Assembly (NCBI GenBank): GCA_020632575.1
Contig: JACKFH010000025.1
Coordinates: 1 to 58,261 of the forward strand
DNA: 58,261 nucleotides
Direction: 5' to 3'
From: Candidatus Omnitrophota bacterium
GTDB taxonomy: Bacteria; Hinthialibacterota; Hinthialibacteria; OLB16
Shown here: positions 7,846-15,553 of the stretch, in pieces
Position numbering within the stretch: the stretch's first letter is position 1
How the letters are laid out: the number at the start of each line of letters is the position of its first letter
Made by a program: the position numbers and the translations under genes
Notes under the pieces: model-generated
Seen by the model: only the letters and a program-made list of their open reading frames with translations
What the model was told of the DNA's origin: nothing
Database searches by the model: none

Positions 7846-9026
7846 GGCGTCCACCGAATTTTAGCGACATAGATGGTGTTGTCGGAACCGTATTTCTCGA
7901 TTCCCACAGGCTGCATCCACTCCGCCACAGTCACCCAGGTCTCATTGTCTTTCACGTCGGTGATTCCAAAATTCCCCAGTCTGGCGCCACGTTCAGGAAC
8001 AAGCACACGTTCGGTCTCCCGTAGGACACAAAGCGTATCGGGATCGACTTGCGCGATGAACAGGGGCGCGCGATGACGGAAGACATGATCGTTTTCCGCC
8101 CCCCTTCGGGTGTAAACCAAAAAGAGGCCGTCACCGGTCGCTATCCAATGCTGTTGGGTGTTGTAACTGCCAAGCTCCTCCCCGGTGTCGAAGAACCAGG
8201 GGAGGGGTTCGGAGAAATGGAGTCCATCCCCACTGGTCGCCACATAGCCCCTCTCATTGTGGCGAATGGTCAAGTAATACCTCCCTTTGAATTCGGTCAG
8301 CGAGGGCTCGGCGAAACCTCGGATCGTGTCCTGTCGCAATGTGTTACCGTGCTCTTCGTATGAGAGATTCTCGCCATCGAATCCGCAACGAAGAACAGTC
8401 GTCGCCGAAAAATCTTCTCCCTCCCCCTTGTGGTAAACCGGAAGAAGGATGTCCCCATCCGGCAGGTCCACCCTCTGACAACAACCCGCGCCGGTCCGAT
8501 AGAACATCGGAATTTCTGGCAGATCCAGGATCTTCCATGGATCCCATCGCTCATTGTCTTCATTGTAAACAGCGTAAACCGGATGAATGGGACAGTTCCG
8601 GAGGATTTTAAGCCCCTCGTAGTTGATCGTGTGTCCTGTCCCGAGCAACTTCCCGGAATGCGCGTGCCACTGGGGAGTGAAATCGGCGGCAACCGCCTCG
8701 GTCCCGCTCGGATGAATCGCTCGCGCGAGACCGGGTTCGGGGATCGGACCCTCCCAGGACTTGCCAAGATTCTCGGTCCGAAAGGTGTGAAGTCCAAGGT
8801 AAAAATCGCTTCCGCCGACAAAGAGCTCTTGAGTGGTGAGGATCACAGTCGGAGTCTCCCTCGGAAGGATCCCGGCGCGAGGATGAACCCAACACATGCC
8901 GCCCTCGTATCCGGAGGTGACTGTGTCCAAATGAATTTCATAATCCACCTTCTCGAAAGCCAATGAGGTTTCGGAACCCACCGCAAGGACTAGGGCCAAC
9001 AGTGCCATTGGTTTCAAGATGGGCAT
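7842..9026 (-). CDS. exported sialidase-like (BNR/Asp-box superfamily) propeller protein
   Basis: 394 residues with a signal peptide (LKPMALLALVLAVGSETSLA). The body has the six-bladed sialidase-like pattern: exposed segments such as TTQELFVGGSDFYLGLHTFRT, FAEPSLTEFKGRYYLTIRHNERGYVATSGDGLHF and NTIYVAKIRWTP. Asp-box-like loops (TENLGKSW, SGDGLHF) are visible; a complete sialidase Arg triad cannot be assigned by eye. Likely a secreted glycan-binding or hydrolytic protein. It lies 24 bp downstream of the SGNH gene and is coupled by ATGA to the hydrolase. Annotating it as an exo-alpha-sialidase would be over-specific. Confidence 0.8.
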   Translation of the reverse strand: MPILKPMALLALVLAVGSETSLAFEKVDYEIHLDTVTSGYEGGMCWVHPRAGILPRETPTVILTTQELFVGGSDFYLGLHTFRTENLGKSWEGPIPEPGLARAIHPSGTEAVAADFTPQWHAHSGKLLGTGHTINYEGLKILRNCPIHPVYAVYNEDNERWDPWKILDLPEIPMFYRTGAGCCQRVDLPDGDILLPVYHKGEGEDFSATTVLRCGFDGENLSYEEHGNTLRQDTIRGFAEPSLTEFKGRYYLTIRHNERGYVATSGDGLHFSEPLPWFFDTGEELGSYNTQQHWIATGDGLFLVYTRRGAENDHVFRHRAPLFIAQVDPDTLCVLRETERVLVPERGARLGNFGITDVKDNETWVTVAEWMQPVGIEKYGSDNTIYVAKIRWTP

Positions 9027-9050
9027 GCGAAAGATTGAGGGTTCCTCGGT

Positions 9051-9812
9051 TCAAGGTGTATACAAGCGGCAAGTCCTCGATTCGGGGTCGAAGATATCCA
9101 AGACTCGAAAAAGATTGTGCGCGAAAAGGATGTGCCCCGCCGCGTTCGGATGAATGGTTCCGTCATTGAGTAAATAATTGAGATCGTTCCTTCCTTTGGA
9201 GAGATAATCCTTCCACATCCTGTCTTGATCGACAAGCGCGACCCCGTACTCCTTCGCGATCTCACGAATGATTTCAGAGTAAGCAGGGAGATCTTGCCTC
9301 CGATCGGCCGCTGGCGTGATCGGGTTGGGGGTGTGCAGAAGGATGAGCGCGTCGGTTTCTTCTTTCAATCGCTCGATCAACTCGCGATATTTCTCTCGGA
9401 AGAGTTCACGTCCCTCCTCGCCTTTGACCGCGTCATTCATTCCCATCATGATCGACACGACGGTTGGTTTGAACCGGAGGACTCGATGATCGAGGTCATT
9501 CAGCAAACCGGGCACAGTGTCGCCCGAGATGCCGGTGTTGATGACAACATCGCGAACTCGACCTAACTCCCACCGAACCCTTTCAGCGAAGTGCTCCGGG
9601 TAACTTCGTGCGCCATGCGTGTGAAGCGCCCCATGAGTGATCGAATCACCGGTGATAACCCAGGTGATGGGTTCCTCGGATTGTAGGAGGATCTTGATTC
9701 GCTCGATCTCAGATGATTTTTTGGTCGAGTCCTCCTGCCCGGGCGCCGCTTGCCCCAGAAAGAATGCGGAGAAACAGATGAAACAAAAGAATCGGAGCGA
9801 TGGACCACCCAT
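9051..9812 (-). CDS. exported SGNH/GDSL-family hydrolase
   Basis: 253 residues. GAGGTGG precedes the ATG, and a signal peptide covers about residues 1-25 (FFCFICFSAFFLGQAAPG). All four SGNH blocks are present: GDSITHG with nucleophile Ser57, NTGISGDT with Gly97, MMGMNDA with Asn126, and DGTIHPNAAGH with Asp217 and His221. Such enzymes remove acetyl or acyl groups from polysaccharides and lipids. It is the first gene of the operon with the sialidase-like protein and the membrane hydrolase. Confidence 0.93.
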   Translation of the reverse strand: MGGPSLRFFCFICFSAFFLGQAAPGQEDSTKKSSEIERIKILLQSEEPITWVITGDSITHGALHTHGARSYPEHFAERVRWELGRVRDVVINTGISGDTVPGLLNDLDHRVLRFKPTVVSIMMGMNDAVKGEEGRELFREKYRELIERLKEETDALILLHTPNPITPAADRRQDLPAYSEIIREIAKEYGVALVDQDRMWKDYLSKGRNDLNYLLNDGTIHPNAAGHILFAHNLFRVLDIFDPESRTCRLYTP

Positions 9813-9950
9813 GTTTAGCCACCTCTATCCTTGATCGACTTAGGATTTCGCCACACAACAGCGCACTGTCATCGATAGCGAGAGCCAAATTCTAATAGCA
9901 GGCCTAAATTTGGGTAGTCCGAGGGACGGTATCCACCTTACTGTTGAAGG

Positions 9951-10238
9951 CTAGGACTTTGAAAGAAGTTTCCGAATAAATTCATACACCTTCCAAAAAA
10001 AATCGATCAACCCTTCGAAGTAGGTGGGGAGTTGGTAAATGACGAAAAGGACAATCAGCCCCGCAATCAATGTGATCAATGAGACTTTGAACCATTCGAT
10101 CAAGCGCCTTTCCCACACCGTGGCGGGGCCTCTCGGAGGCTTTCGGTTGGCGATATCCTCGACCATCTTCTCCTTTTCTTTGCGGACCCTTTGGTCCAAA
10201 ACCGATTGTTCCCAATCTTCATAATTCTGGATCGGCAT
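9951..10238 (-). CDS. small single-pass membrane protein
   Basis: 95 residues. A strong AGGAGGT precedes the ATG at 10238. The N-terminal ~45 residues are charged and helical (DWEQSVLDQRVRKEKEKMVEDIA); one transmembrane segment spans about 52-72 (VSLITLIAGLIVLFVIYQL); a short amphipathic tail follows. No family recognised. The predicted topology would be N-in. A -35-like TTGACA lies about 70 bp upstream, divergent from the CDF gene. Confidence 0.75.
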   Translation of the reverse strand: MPIQNYEDWEQSVLDQRVRKEKEKMVEDIANRKPPRGPATVWERRLIEWFKVSLITLIAGLIVLFVIYQLPTYFEGLIDFFWKVYEFIRKLLSKS

Positions 10239-10285
10239 AAGTCAGACACCTCCTGGACGGGATCGAGTGTTGCTTATGAATAGAT

Positions 10286-10312
10286 ACAGAGAAAACCGGG
10301 AAAGTATGTCAA
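10286..10312 (-). promoter_or_regulatory. candidate promoter for the small membrane protein
   Basis: On the minus strand a perfect TTGACA (plus-strand tgtcaa, 10307-10312) is followed about 18 bases later by a weak TGTATC. The spacing is plausible and the -10 is poor. Gene start is at 10238. Confidence 0.35.
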
Positions 10313-10318
10313 CTTTTT

Positions 10319-10344
10319 GTCCAATCTTCCAAAAAAGATTGGAC
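10319..10344. promoter_or_regulatory. perfect inverted repeat upstream of the CDF transporter gene
   Basis: Ten-base arms GTCCAATCTT (10319-10328) and AAGATTGGAC (10335-10344) around a six-base spacer. It lies 76 bp before the CDF start and has no T-run on either strand after the hairpin, so it is more likely an operator (for example for a metal-responsive regulator) or a leader hairpin than a terminator. Confidence 0.5.
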
Positions 10345-10420
10345 GGTTTACTTGGACTGGCTTTATCGAAATCGGAATTCGTTTATCTTCATATCGGACT
10401 GGAATTTCATAGGGGGAGAG

Positions 10421-11383
10421 ATGAACGAAGAAACCACAGAACCGGTAACCAGAGATCCCATCGATTTCTGTCTCCGAACGACCTTGCTGGGGATCCTGAT
10501 CAACGCCCTCCTCGCAGCCACAAAGGGGATCGCCGGCGTCTTGGGGAATTCCTATGCATTGATCGCGGACGCCATTGAATCGACAACGGACATCTTTAGT
10601 TCACTGGTCGTGTACGCCGGGATCAAGATTTCTTCCATCCCTCGTGACTCCAATCACCCCTACGGTCACGGGAAGGCGGAGCCCATCGCCGCGATCCTTG
10701 TCTCCATGGGACTCTATACCGCGGCCATCGCCATCACGATACAGAGTTTTCGCGAGATTCTGACTCCTCACCACTCTCCGGAGTCCTTCACATTGGTGGT
10801 CCTAGTGTTGGTGGTCTTGGTGAAGGAAACCCTCTACCGATATGTCCATCGGGTGGGTGAAGCGGCGGAAAGCATCGTTGTGCAAACCGACGCTTGGCAT
10901 CACCGGAGCGACGCCATCACATCGGCCGCCGCCTTTGTCGGAATATCCTTGGCGTTGATTGGAGGCGATGGGTTCGAGAGCGCTGACGATTACGCGGCTC
11001 TCTTTGCCTCGGGGATCATCATTTTCAACGCCACCCGACTGATTCGCCCGGCGCTGGCCGAAGTCATGGATAGCGCCCCGACCTCCGGGGTTGAAACGGC
11101 GGTTCGGGAGACTGCGCTATCGGTTGAGGGAGTGCGCGGCGTCGACCTGTGCCTGGTCCGAAAAATGGGGTTCGATTTCTATGTCGACCTGCATGTGGTG
11201 GTCGATGACGATCTCACTGTCCGTGAGGGCCATTGGCTCGCGCACAAGGTGAAGGACGCTCTCATGGAATCGAACCCGAGAATCAGCGATGTCCTCATCC
11301 ATGTCGAACCCGTGACCATCGACCCTCGATACGACCCTCCGGAAGGGTTCCGCATCTCGGCGCCTCGTGGAAAAATCGAATAA
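10421..11383 (+). CDS. cation diffusion facilitator (CDF) metal transporter
   Basis: 320 residues from the ATG at 10421, which follows GGGGGAGAG; upstream in-frame ATGs lack a ribosome site. The CDF fold is clear: about five or six transmembrane helices, then a cytoplasmic metallochaperone-like domain (about 210-305). The membrane metal site reads Glu53...Asp57 in DAIESTTD and His160...Asp164 in WHHRSDA; the first residue is Glu where many Zn/Fe exporters have His or Asp. HPYGHGKAE after helix 2 is the usual signature. It should export a divalent cation (Zn, Fe, Mn or Co) by proton antiport; the metal cannot be fixed from sequence. A perfect inverted repeat upstream may be its operator. Confidence 0.93.
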   Translation: MNEETTEPVTRDPIDFCLRTTLLGILINALLAATKGIAGVLGNSYALIADAIESTTDIFSSLVVYAGIKISSIPRDSNHPYGHGKAEPIAAILVSMGLYTAAIAITIQSFREILTPHHSPESFTLVVLVLVVLVKETLYRYVHRVGEAAESIVVQTDAWHHRSDAITSAAAFVGISLALIGGDGFESADDYAALFASGIIIFNATRLIRPALAEVMDSAPTSGVETAVRETALSVEGVRGVDLCLVRKMGFDFYVDLHVVVDDDLTVREGHWLAHKVKDALMESNPRISDVLIHVEPVTIDPRYDPPEGFRISAPRGKIE

Positions 11384-11427
11384 GGTCCGGCGGACAACGA
11401 CCGGAGAGGAGCCGACACCAAAAAACC

Positions 11428-11808
11428 ATGCGATATCTCATTCGCGCCCGACTGAAACCCGGCAAGGAACGAGCCCTGAAACAGGCGCTTGAGGACGGTG
11501 TTATCGGGCAAGGGTCGGTCGCGGAGGGGGAATACGAACGCGCTTTGTCCAAAGCCCGCATTCTGGATGACGGTCAAATCAAGTGGGTTGAGATCTGTTA
11601 TTGCTCGGAGCCGCTCGAGGAGGAGCTCCCCTACTGGGAAGAATTCTTCGAAATCGAATCGATCAAGGACGCGCACAACCGACTCAACTGCAAGGACGCC
11701 AATGGCAGCGAGCCCTGGTCCTGCGGAGTGTGCGATTGCACCGAGAAGTTGGAGCAATCCCTCGAAAAGCAGGGGACAAGATTCATCGATTTCATTATTA
11801 GCCGATAA
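11428..11808 (+). CDS. conserved cysteine-containing protein of unknown function
   Basis: 126 residues. The fold looks like a small alpha/beta protein beginning MRYLIRARLKPGKE, typical of ferredoxin-like or DUF-type domains. It contains LDDGQIKWVEICYC, EEELPYWEEFF and a C-terminal Cys cluster, NC...WSCGVCDCT (four Cys within about 20 residues). The segment order resembles an uncharacterised family I associate with cyanobacteria. The Cys cluster suggests metal or redox binding. It lies between the CDF gene (44 bp gap) and the symporter pair on the same strand, compatible with one transcript. Confidence 0.8.
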   Translation: MRYLIRARLKPGKERALKQALEDGVIGQGSVAEGEYERALSKARILDDGQIKWVEICYCSEPLEEELPYWEEFFEIESIKDAHNRLNCKDANGSEPWSCGVCDCTEKLEQSLEKQGTRFIDFIISR

Positions 11809-11853
11809 ACGTTAACATCCCTCCCATTCATTGATTCTCTTTGGTGGAGGCGA

Positions 11854-12072
11854 ATGGTGGGAACCGAACTGAAATCCTTCCTCTATCTCTACGGAGTCGG
11901 GGGCGCACTCTTTCTGGGCACGTTCATCTTGGCCTACCTGCGTGGATCCTTTGATTTGAAATCGAACGACGATCGGAGGGTCGTCATTTTCCTGCTCGTG
12001 GGTTACGCGGCGTACATCGGTTTTCACGCCATCACTCAGTTCATCCTTCCCGGATCGGGAGGGACCCCATGA
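11854..12072 (+). CDS. small two-helix membrane subunit paired with the SSS symporter
   Basis: 72 residues. TGGAGG precedes the ATG. There are two transmembrane segments (about 8-28 and 42-64) joined by a charged loop containing DDRR. The stop overlaps the symporter start as ATGA (12069-12072). Several sodium:solute symporters have such a small coupled partner; that role is inferred from position and topology only. Confidence 0.75.
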   Translation: MVGTELKSFLYLYGVGGALFLGTFILAYLRGSFDLKSNDDRRVVIFLLVGYAAYIGFHAITQFILPGSGGTP

Positions 12073-13937
12073 CCGAGGATTTTATCGGGACCCCAATCGA
12101 CCTGACAGTAATCATTGTCTACTTTCTGGGCATCCTTGCCTTTGGGAGTTATTTCGCGCGCTATACGAAAACGACCACCGATTTCTTCTTCGCGGGGCAA
12201 CGGTTCGCGTGGTGGTTGGTCGCATTTTCCTTTATCGCCACCACCGTCGGCTCCTACAGCTTCATCAAATACTCCGAGGCCGCTTACACCTATGGCCTCG
12301 CCTCCACCCAGTCCTACACCAACGATTGGATGTGGATGCCGCTCCTGGTGCTCGGCTGGATTCCGATTATCTATTACCAGCGCATCCGTTCCATTCCCGA
12401 GTATTTCGAGCGTCGATTCGGCACGATCAACCGGGGTTTGTACACCTCGCTCCTCCTCCTTTATATGCTTGGGTATGTTGGCATCAACTTGTACACACTC
12501 GGCATAGCAGTCCATGCCCTGATGCCAAGCGTAACTGTCCTGCAGGCCGCCATCGCGGTCGCCTGTTTCACCGCCATCTATGTCACCGCGGGCGGTCAAT
12601 CTTCGGTCATCATGACCGACCTGGCTCAGGCTTGTCTCCTGCTCGCGGCGGGATTTTTGATTTTCTTTGGAGGCCTTTATCAACTCGGTGGATTCGAGAA
12701 TTTTTGGACTCATGTTCCCCCCGAGTCCCGTCACTCGCTTGGCGAGTTCAGCGGAAAGAGCAACCTCAGTTTCGTGAAGATCTTCTGGCAGGATGGCATG
12801 GCGAACTCGTTCGCATTCTGGTTCGTCAACCAGGGGATGGTCCTCCGTTTTCTCTCAGCGCGAAGCGAACGCGACGCCAAGAAGGCCGTTCTCTTCAATG
12901 CCCTCATCCTCATGCCCATTGCATCCTTCGCCGTCTGCAACGCCGGCCTTCTCGGGCGGGCCATGGATGCGGTCGGGATGTTCCCGGATGGAATGGAAGC
13001 CTCGGACGCCTTTGTGGTTGTTTCGAACATGGTCACCTTCCCCGGTTTGTTCGGTCTCATCATGGCCGCCCTGGTCGCCGCGCTCATGTCGACCGCCGAC
13101 ACCCTGGTCAATGGCATGTCCGCCATCGCGATCAACGACATCTGGCGTCCCTATCTTCTCCCCAATCGTTCGGATCGATTCTATCTCAACCTCGCCCGTG
13201 TCCACTGCATCCTCATCATGGCGATCGGACTTTCGCTGGTTCCATTGTTCGATCAATTCAAAACCATCTACGACGCTCACGGCGCCTTCACCGCCTCGGT
13301 CACCCCACCGTTGGTGGTCTCCCTCTTTTTGGCCATCGTGTGGAGACGATTCAATCGGGTCGGCGCGATGTCGGTGTTGGTGCTCGGCACGCTGATGGTC
13401 GGTTACTCCTTGTACAACCCGTATGTCATTCAACCCTTCGCTCACGGAGTCATCCCCGATGAAAGCGCGGCTCCTTATAAGATGTTCAAATACATGCGCG
13501 CCTGTTATGGCCTCGCGGTCTGCCTCGGTGTCGGGATCCTCGGAAACTGGATCGGCGCCCTTTTTAATCCTTCCCTAAGATTGATTCCGGATGATCATCT
13601 CTCGCTCACCTCAAGATTAACCCTCATGGGACTCTACAAGGGGAGCGCTCCGAACACGGAGAAAGGCGAAACGGTTCTATCTTCCCTGGATAAGGATGAA
13701 AACCTTCAGGAGGATGAGGTTCAGGTCCCGCATGCGGTCGCTGAACGGATGAAGGCCAAGGTTGGCGACCTCATCTACATCGAGGATGAACGACGATGGC
13801 TCGGCGGACTGAAATCGGTGCACGCCAAACTGGCCGGGATCAACGACAGTTCGGAGAAAGTGCAAATCTCCTCCGACCTACTCGATCGGGGCCACTTCGA
13901 TCTCACCCGTCGCGTCCGAGTGAGCAAAGTGTTCTAA
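12069..13937 (+). CDS. sodium:solute symporter (SSS) family transporter with C-terminal cytoplasmic domain
   Basis: 622 residues, about 13 predicted transmembrane helices over residues 12-500. SSS features include GSYFARYTKTTTDFFFAGQRF, IPEYFERRFGT and the Na-site helix region ALVAALMSTADTLVNGMSAIAIND. The last ~110 residues (from about 515) are hydrophilic and unusual for the family: ...HAVAERMKAKVGDLIYIEDERRWLGGLKSVHAKL..., like a small beta-rich regulatory domain. The likely role is Na+-coupled uptake of a small organic solute (sugar, sugar acid or amino acid) across the inner membrane. It is coupled to the 72-residue membrane protein by a four-base overlap. Substrate not inferable. Confidence 0.9.
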   Translation: MTEDFIGTPIDLTVIIVYFLGILAFGSYFARYTKTTTDFFFAGQRFAWWLVAFSFIATTVGSYSFIKYSEAAYTYGLASTQSYTNDWMWMPLLVLGWIPIIYYQRIRSIPEYFERRFGTINRGLYTSLLLLYMLGYVGINLYTLGIAVHALMPSVTVLQAAIAVACFTAIYVTAGGQSSVIMTDLAQACLLLAAGFLIFFGGLYQLGGFENFWTHVPPESRHSLGEFSGKSNLSFVKIFWQDGMANSFAFWFVNQGMVLRFLSARSERDAKKAVLFNALILMPIASFAVCNAGLLGRAMDAVGMFPDGMEASDAFVVVSNMVTFPGLFGLIMAALVAALMSTADTLVNGMSAIAINDIWRPYLLPNRSDRFYLNLARVHCILIMAIGLSLVPLFDQFKTIYDAHGAFTASVTPPLVVSLFLAIVWRRFNRVGAMSVLVLGTLMVGYSLYNPYVIQPFAHGVIPDESAAPYKMFKYMRACYGLAVCLGVGILGNWIGALFNPSLRLIPDDHLSLTSRLTLMGLYKGSAPNTEKGETVLSSLDKDENLQEDEVQVPHAVAERMKAKVGDLIYIEDERRWLGGLKSVHAKLAGINDSSEKVQISSDLLDRGHFDLTRRVRVSKVF

Positions 13938-14002
13938 GTCCACACCCTCGTGGCGCCGACTTCGTGTGTTGCTGGAAAGTGGCTCCGCCTCGTTCCTCCC
14001 GT

Positions 14003-14145
14003 CATCGGATTCCGATCCGATGTTCGAAGCCGAGCAATGCGCTGGTTCGAGAATCCCTTCTCGAACCCACTTCCGCACGAATCCTTTCGTGCCGTCGCAC
14101 CAGCGTGAACGCTGGTGCTCGAAGATCGAAGCCTCCTGCGGAGGC
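14003..14145. repeat. array of five short hairpins with different stems
   Basis: Five consecutive perfect hairpins, each with its own stem: CATCGGAT (14003-14022, loop TCCG); GGTTCGAGAA (14044-14067, loop TCCC); GCACGAA (14075-14092, loop TCCT); GCACCAGCG (14097-14118, loop TGAA); GCCTCC (14131-14145, loop TGC). Loops are nearly constant while stems differ. The array fills most of the 235-bp gap between the symporter gene and higA. No T-runs follow, so these are not ordinary terminators. Confidence 0.75.
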
Positions 14146-14172
14146 TAAACTATCTGCTAAAATCCCGTGTCT

Positions 14173-14472
14173 CTAAGCCGCTCTTGGGGTGACTTCCTCT
14201 TTCAGTCTCTTTCCCAAATTCATCTCGGCGAGTTCCAGGTCGTAGTGGGATTGCAGGTTCATCCAGGACTGGGGGTCCACCCGAAAGTATTCGCCCAATC
14301 GCAGAGCGGTGTCCGCGGTGATCGATCGTTTTCCATGGACGATTTCGTTGATCCGACGAGGCGGCACGCTGATCGCCTTCGCGAGCGCGTATTGGCTCAA
14401 CTCCATCGGTTTCATGAAATCCTCGAGAAGAATCTCGCCGGGATGAATCGGTTTCGCTTTTCTTTTGGGCAT
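14173..14472 (-). CDS. higA: HigA-type antitoxin
   Basis: 99 residues beginning with the HigA signature (IHPGEILLEDFMKPMELSQYALA) followed by a helix-turn-helix (KAISVPPRRINEIVHGKRSITADTALRL). It neutralises HigB and represses the operon. The ATG at 14472 is 9 bp after the higB stop and preceded by GAGGTGAAG. Gene order toxin-antitoxin is normal for higBA. Confidence 0.95.
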   Translation of the reverse strand: MPKRKAKPIHPGEILLEDFMKPMELSQYALAKAISVPPRRINEIVHGKRSITADTALRLGEYFRVDPQSWMNLQSHYDLELAEMNLGKRLKEEVTPRAA

Positions 14473-14481
14473 CTCTTCACC

Positions 14482-14763
14482 TCAATGATAGTCGGTTATC
14501 TCGACATCGTAGGCATCGCCACCGGACCAGGAAAAACAAATTCTCCACTGGTCGTTGATTCGAATGCTGTACTGTCCCTTTCGATCGCCTTTCAAGGGTT
14601 CGAGTCGATTTCCCGGCGGAACCCGAAGGAATTCAAGTTCCACCGCGGCATGAATCTGGAGAAGTTTCCGACGGGCAACGCGCTGGATGTCGGAGGGAAT
14701 CCGCCGGCATTCTCCCGTTTCAAACAGACGACTCGTTTCCCTGTTTCCAAAGGATCTGATCAT
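14482..14763 (-). CDS. higB: HigB/RelE-family toxin (ribosome-dependent mRNase)
   Basis: 93 residues from the ATG at 14763. The frame is open upstream through an inverted repeat and promoter, but the conserved start IRSFGNRETSRLFETG is right here and the length matches HigB (about 92). The C-terminal NRLEPLKGDRKGQYSIRINDQWRICFSW and DYH are classic for the family. The Shine-Dalgarno is weak (CTGGGA), consistent with a short or absent leader. Confidence 0.95.
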   Translation of the reverse strand: MIRSFGNRETSRLFETGECRRIPSDIQRVARRKLLQIHAAVELEFLRVPPGNRLEPLKGDRKGQYSIRINDQWRICFSWSGGDAYDVEITDYH

Positions 14764-14771
14764 TCCCAGGA

Positions 14772-14807
14772 ATGTTAACGCGAAGCGATAATAATGGCAA
14801 GCGTTAA
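14772..14807 (-). promoter_or_regulatory. higBA promoter overlapped by an inverted repeat operator
   Basis: On the minus strand TTGCCA (plus 14795-14800) and TAACAT (plus 14772-14777) have a 17-base spacer. Inverted arms TTAACGC (14775-14781) and GCGTTAA (14801-14807) bracket the promoter. This is the arrangement expected for HigA autorepression. The predicted start point is within a few bases of the higB ATG. Confidence 0.55.
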
Positions 14808-14845
14808 TATCGTTGACTGAGAAAACTCTATCGCTTCCCAACACC

Positions 14846-14869
14846 CACATCGGATGGGAATCCGATGTG
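14846..14869. repeat. tetraloop hairpin sharing its stem with the 14003 hairpin
   Basis: Perfect 10-bp stem CACATCGGAT / ATCCGATGTG with loop GGGA. The inner eight stem bases are the same as the 14003-14022 hairpin on the far side of higBA, so these elements flank the toxin-antitoxin pair. Confidence 0.7.
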
Positions 14870-14925
14870 AATAGGAACGAGTCAGAGACACGTTCCAGCA
14901 CCGTACACGATTGTCTCTCACGACA

Positions 14926-14949
14926 TGGGAGCGGCATCCCTGCCGCGAA
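14926..14949. repeat. second copy of the TGGGAGCGGCATC repeat
   Basis: Nearly identical to 3997-4019 apart from the loop (TCCC instead of TCT). Stem GCGGCA / TGCCGC. It ends seven bases past the vapC stop, so transcripts of vapBC would run into it. Confidence 0.7.
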
Positions 14950-14955
14950 CATCGC

Positions 14956-15351
14956 TCAGATCAACTCCACCCTCAGCTTTCTGTCGCCGAATTCGCGGAT
15001 CATATCGAAGTGCCGATCGCGGCAAAGGAGGGGGGTCTTCGATTCGAGCGAGAGAGCCGCGATCAGGACATCGGACTTTGGAACAGTCTTCCCTTTCTCT
15101 CTCAAAGCGTGGAAAAGATGGCCCGCTAGGACCCAAGTGTCTGGCCCGAACTCCAGATCCTCGCAGAAAGCGAAGACTTCGGAGATGGTTCCGATCTCTT
15201 CCGGTCGGGCCCCCGCGAGAATCTCGAAGATGACTGGACCTGTGATCGCGGCCTCGCGGGAGGTAATCAGATCCTCCAACCGATCCTTTACAAGGGAATC
15301 CCCTTTCTTCCGAAAGAACTCGACCCAGACCGAGGTGTCAATCAGAATCAT
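14956..15351 (-). CDS. vapC: VapC-type PIN-domain toxin
   Basis: 131 residues. The PIN-domain acidic residues are visible: Asp5 (LIDTSVWVEFF), Glu43 (GPVIFEILAG), Asp94 (PKSDVLIAALS) and Asp112 (CRDRHFD). A Mg-dependent RNase that halts translation when free of its antitoxin. The start overlaps the vapB stop by 14 bases, so the two are co-translated. Ends just before a dispersed hairpin repeat. Confidence 0.94.
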   Translation of the reverse strand: MILIDTSVWVEFFRKKGDSLVKDRLEDLITSREAAITGPVIFEILAGARPEEIGTISEVFAFCEDLEFGPDTWVLAGHLFHALREKGKTVPKSDVLIAALSLESKTPLLCRDRHFDMIREFGDRKLRVELI

Positions 15352-15553
15352 CGTCCCAACCCAATTCGAGTTCCTCGTTGGTCAGTGAGTAATCCACTGC
15401 GCCATCTCGGACTTTCTTGAGCGTCATTCGCAACCTGGACTCGCGGAGGTACTCGTCCAGAACATGATTGATGGCTGGCGATTTCTTCTTGATGCCAGTG
15501 ACTTTGAGAATATCCCGCAGTTTTCGATCATCAACATCGACAGTGATTCTCAT
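15338..15553 (-). CDS. vapB: VapB-type antitoxin
   Basis: 71 residues from the ATG at 15553, preceded at good distance by GAGGAG; an upstream TTG is less likely. Begins with the short beta-strand MRITVDVDDRKLRDILKVTG followed by helices (SPAINHVLDEYL), as in VapB type-II antitoxins. The tail is acidic (EELELGWDDDSD). Cognate of the overlapping vapC. Confidence 0.9.
   Translation of the reverse strand: MRITVDVDDRKLRDILKVTGIKKKSPAINHVLDEYLRESRLRMTLKKVRDGAVDYSLTNEELELGWDDDSD

Noticed and set aside
10319..10344. Intrinsic terminator
   Set aside because: No T-run follows the stem on either strand.
12209..13462. 417-codon rightward ORF in the symporter gene
   Set aside because: Out-of-frame shadow, Arg/His/Pro-rich with no ribosome site.
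14003..14145. Tandem terminators or a CRISPR array
   Set aside because: Stems are unrelated to one another, there is no constant repeat with spacers, and no T-tracts.
14003..14145. tRNA-like cloverleaf
   Set aside because: No acceptor stem joins the hairpins; no T-loop or anticodon signature.
14764..14952. Longer HigB start
   Set aside because: It would translate the operator and a hairpin; family length fits the ATG at 14763.
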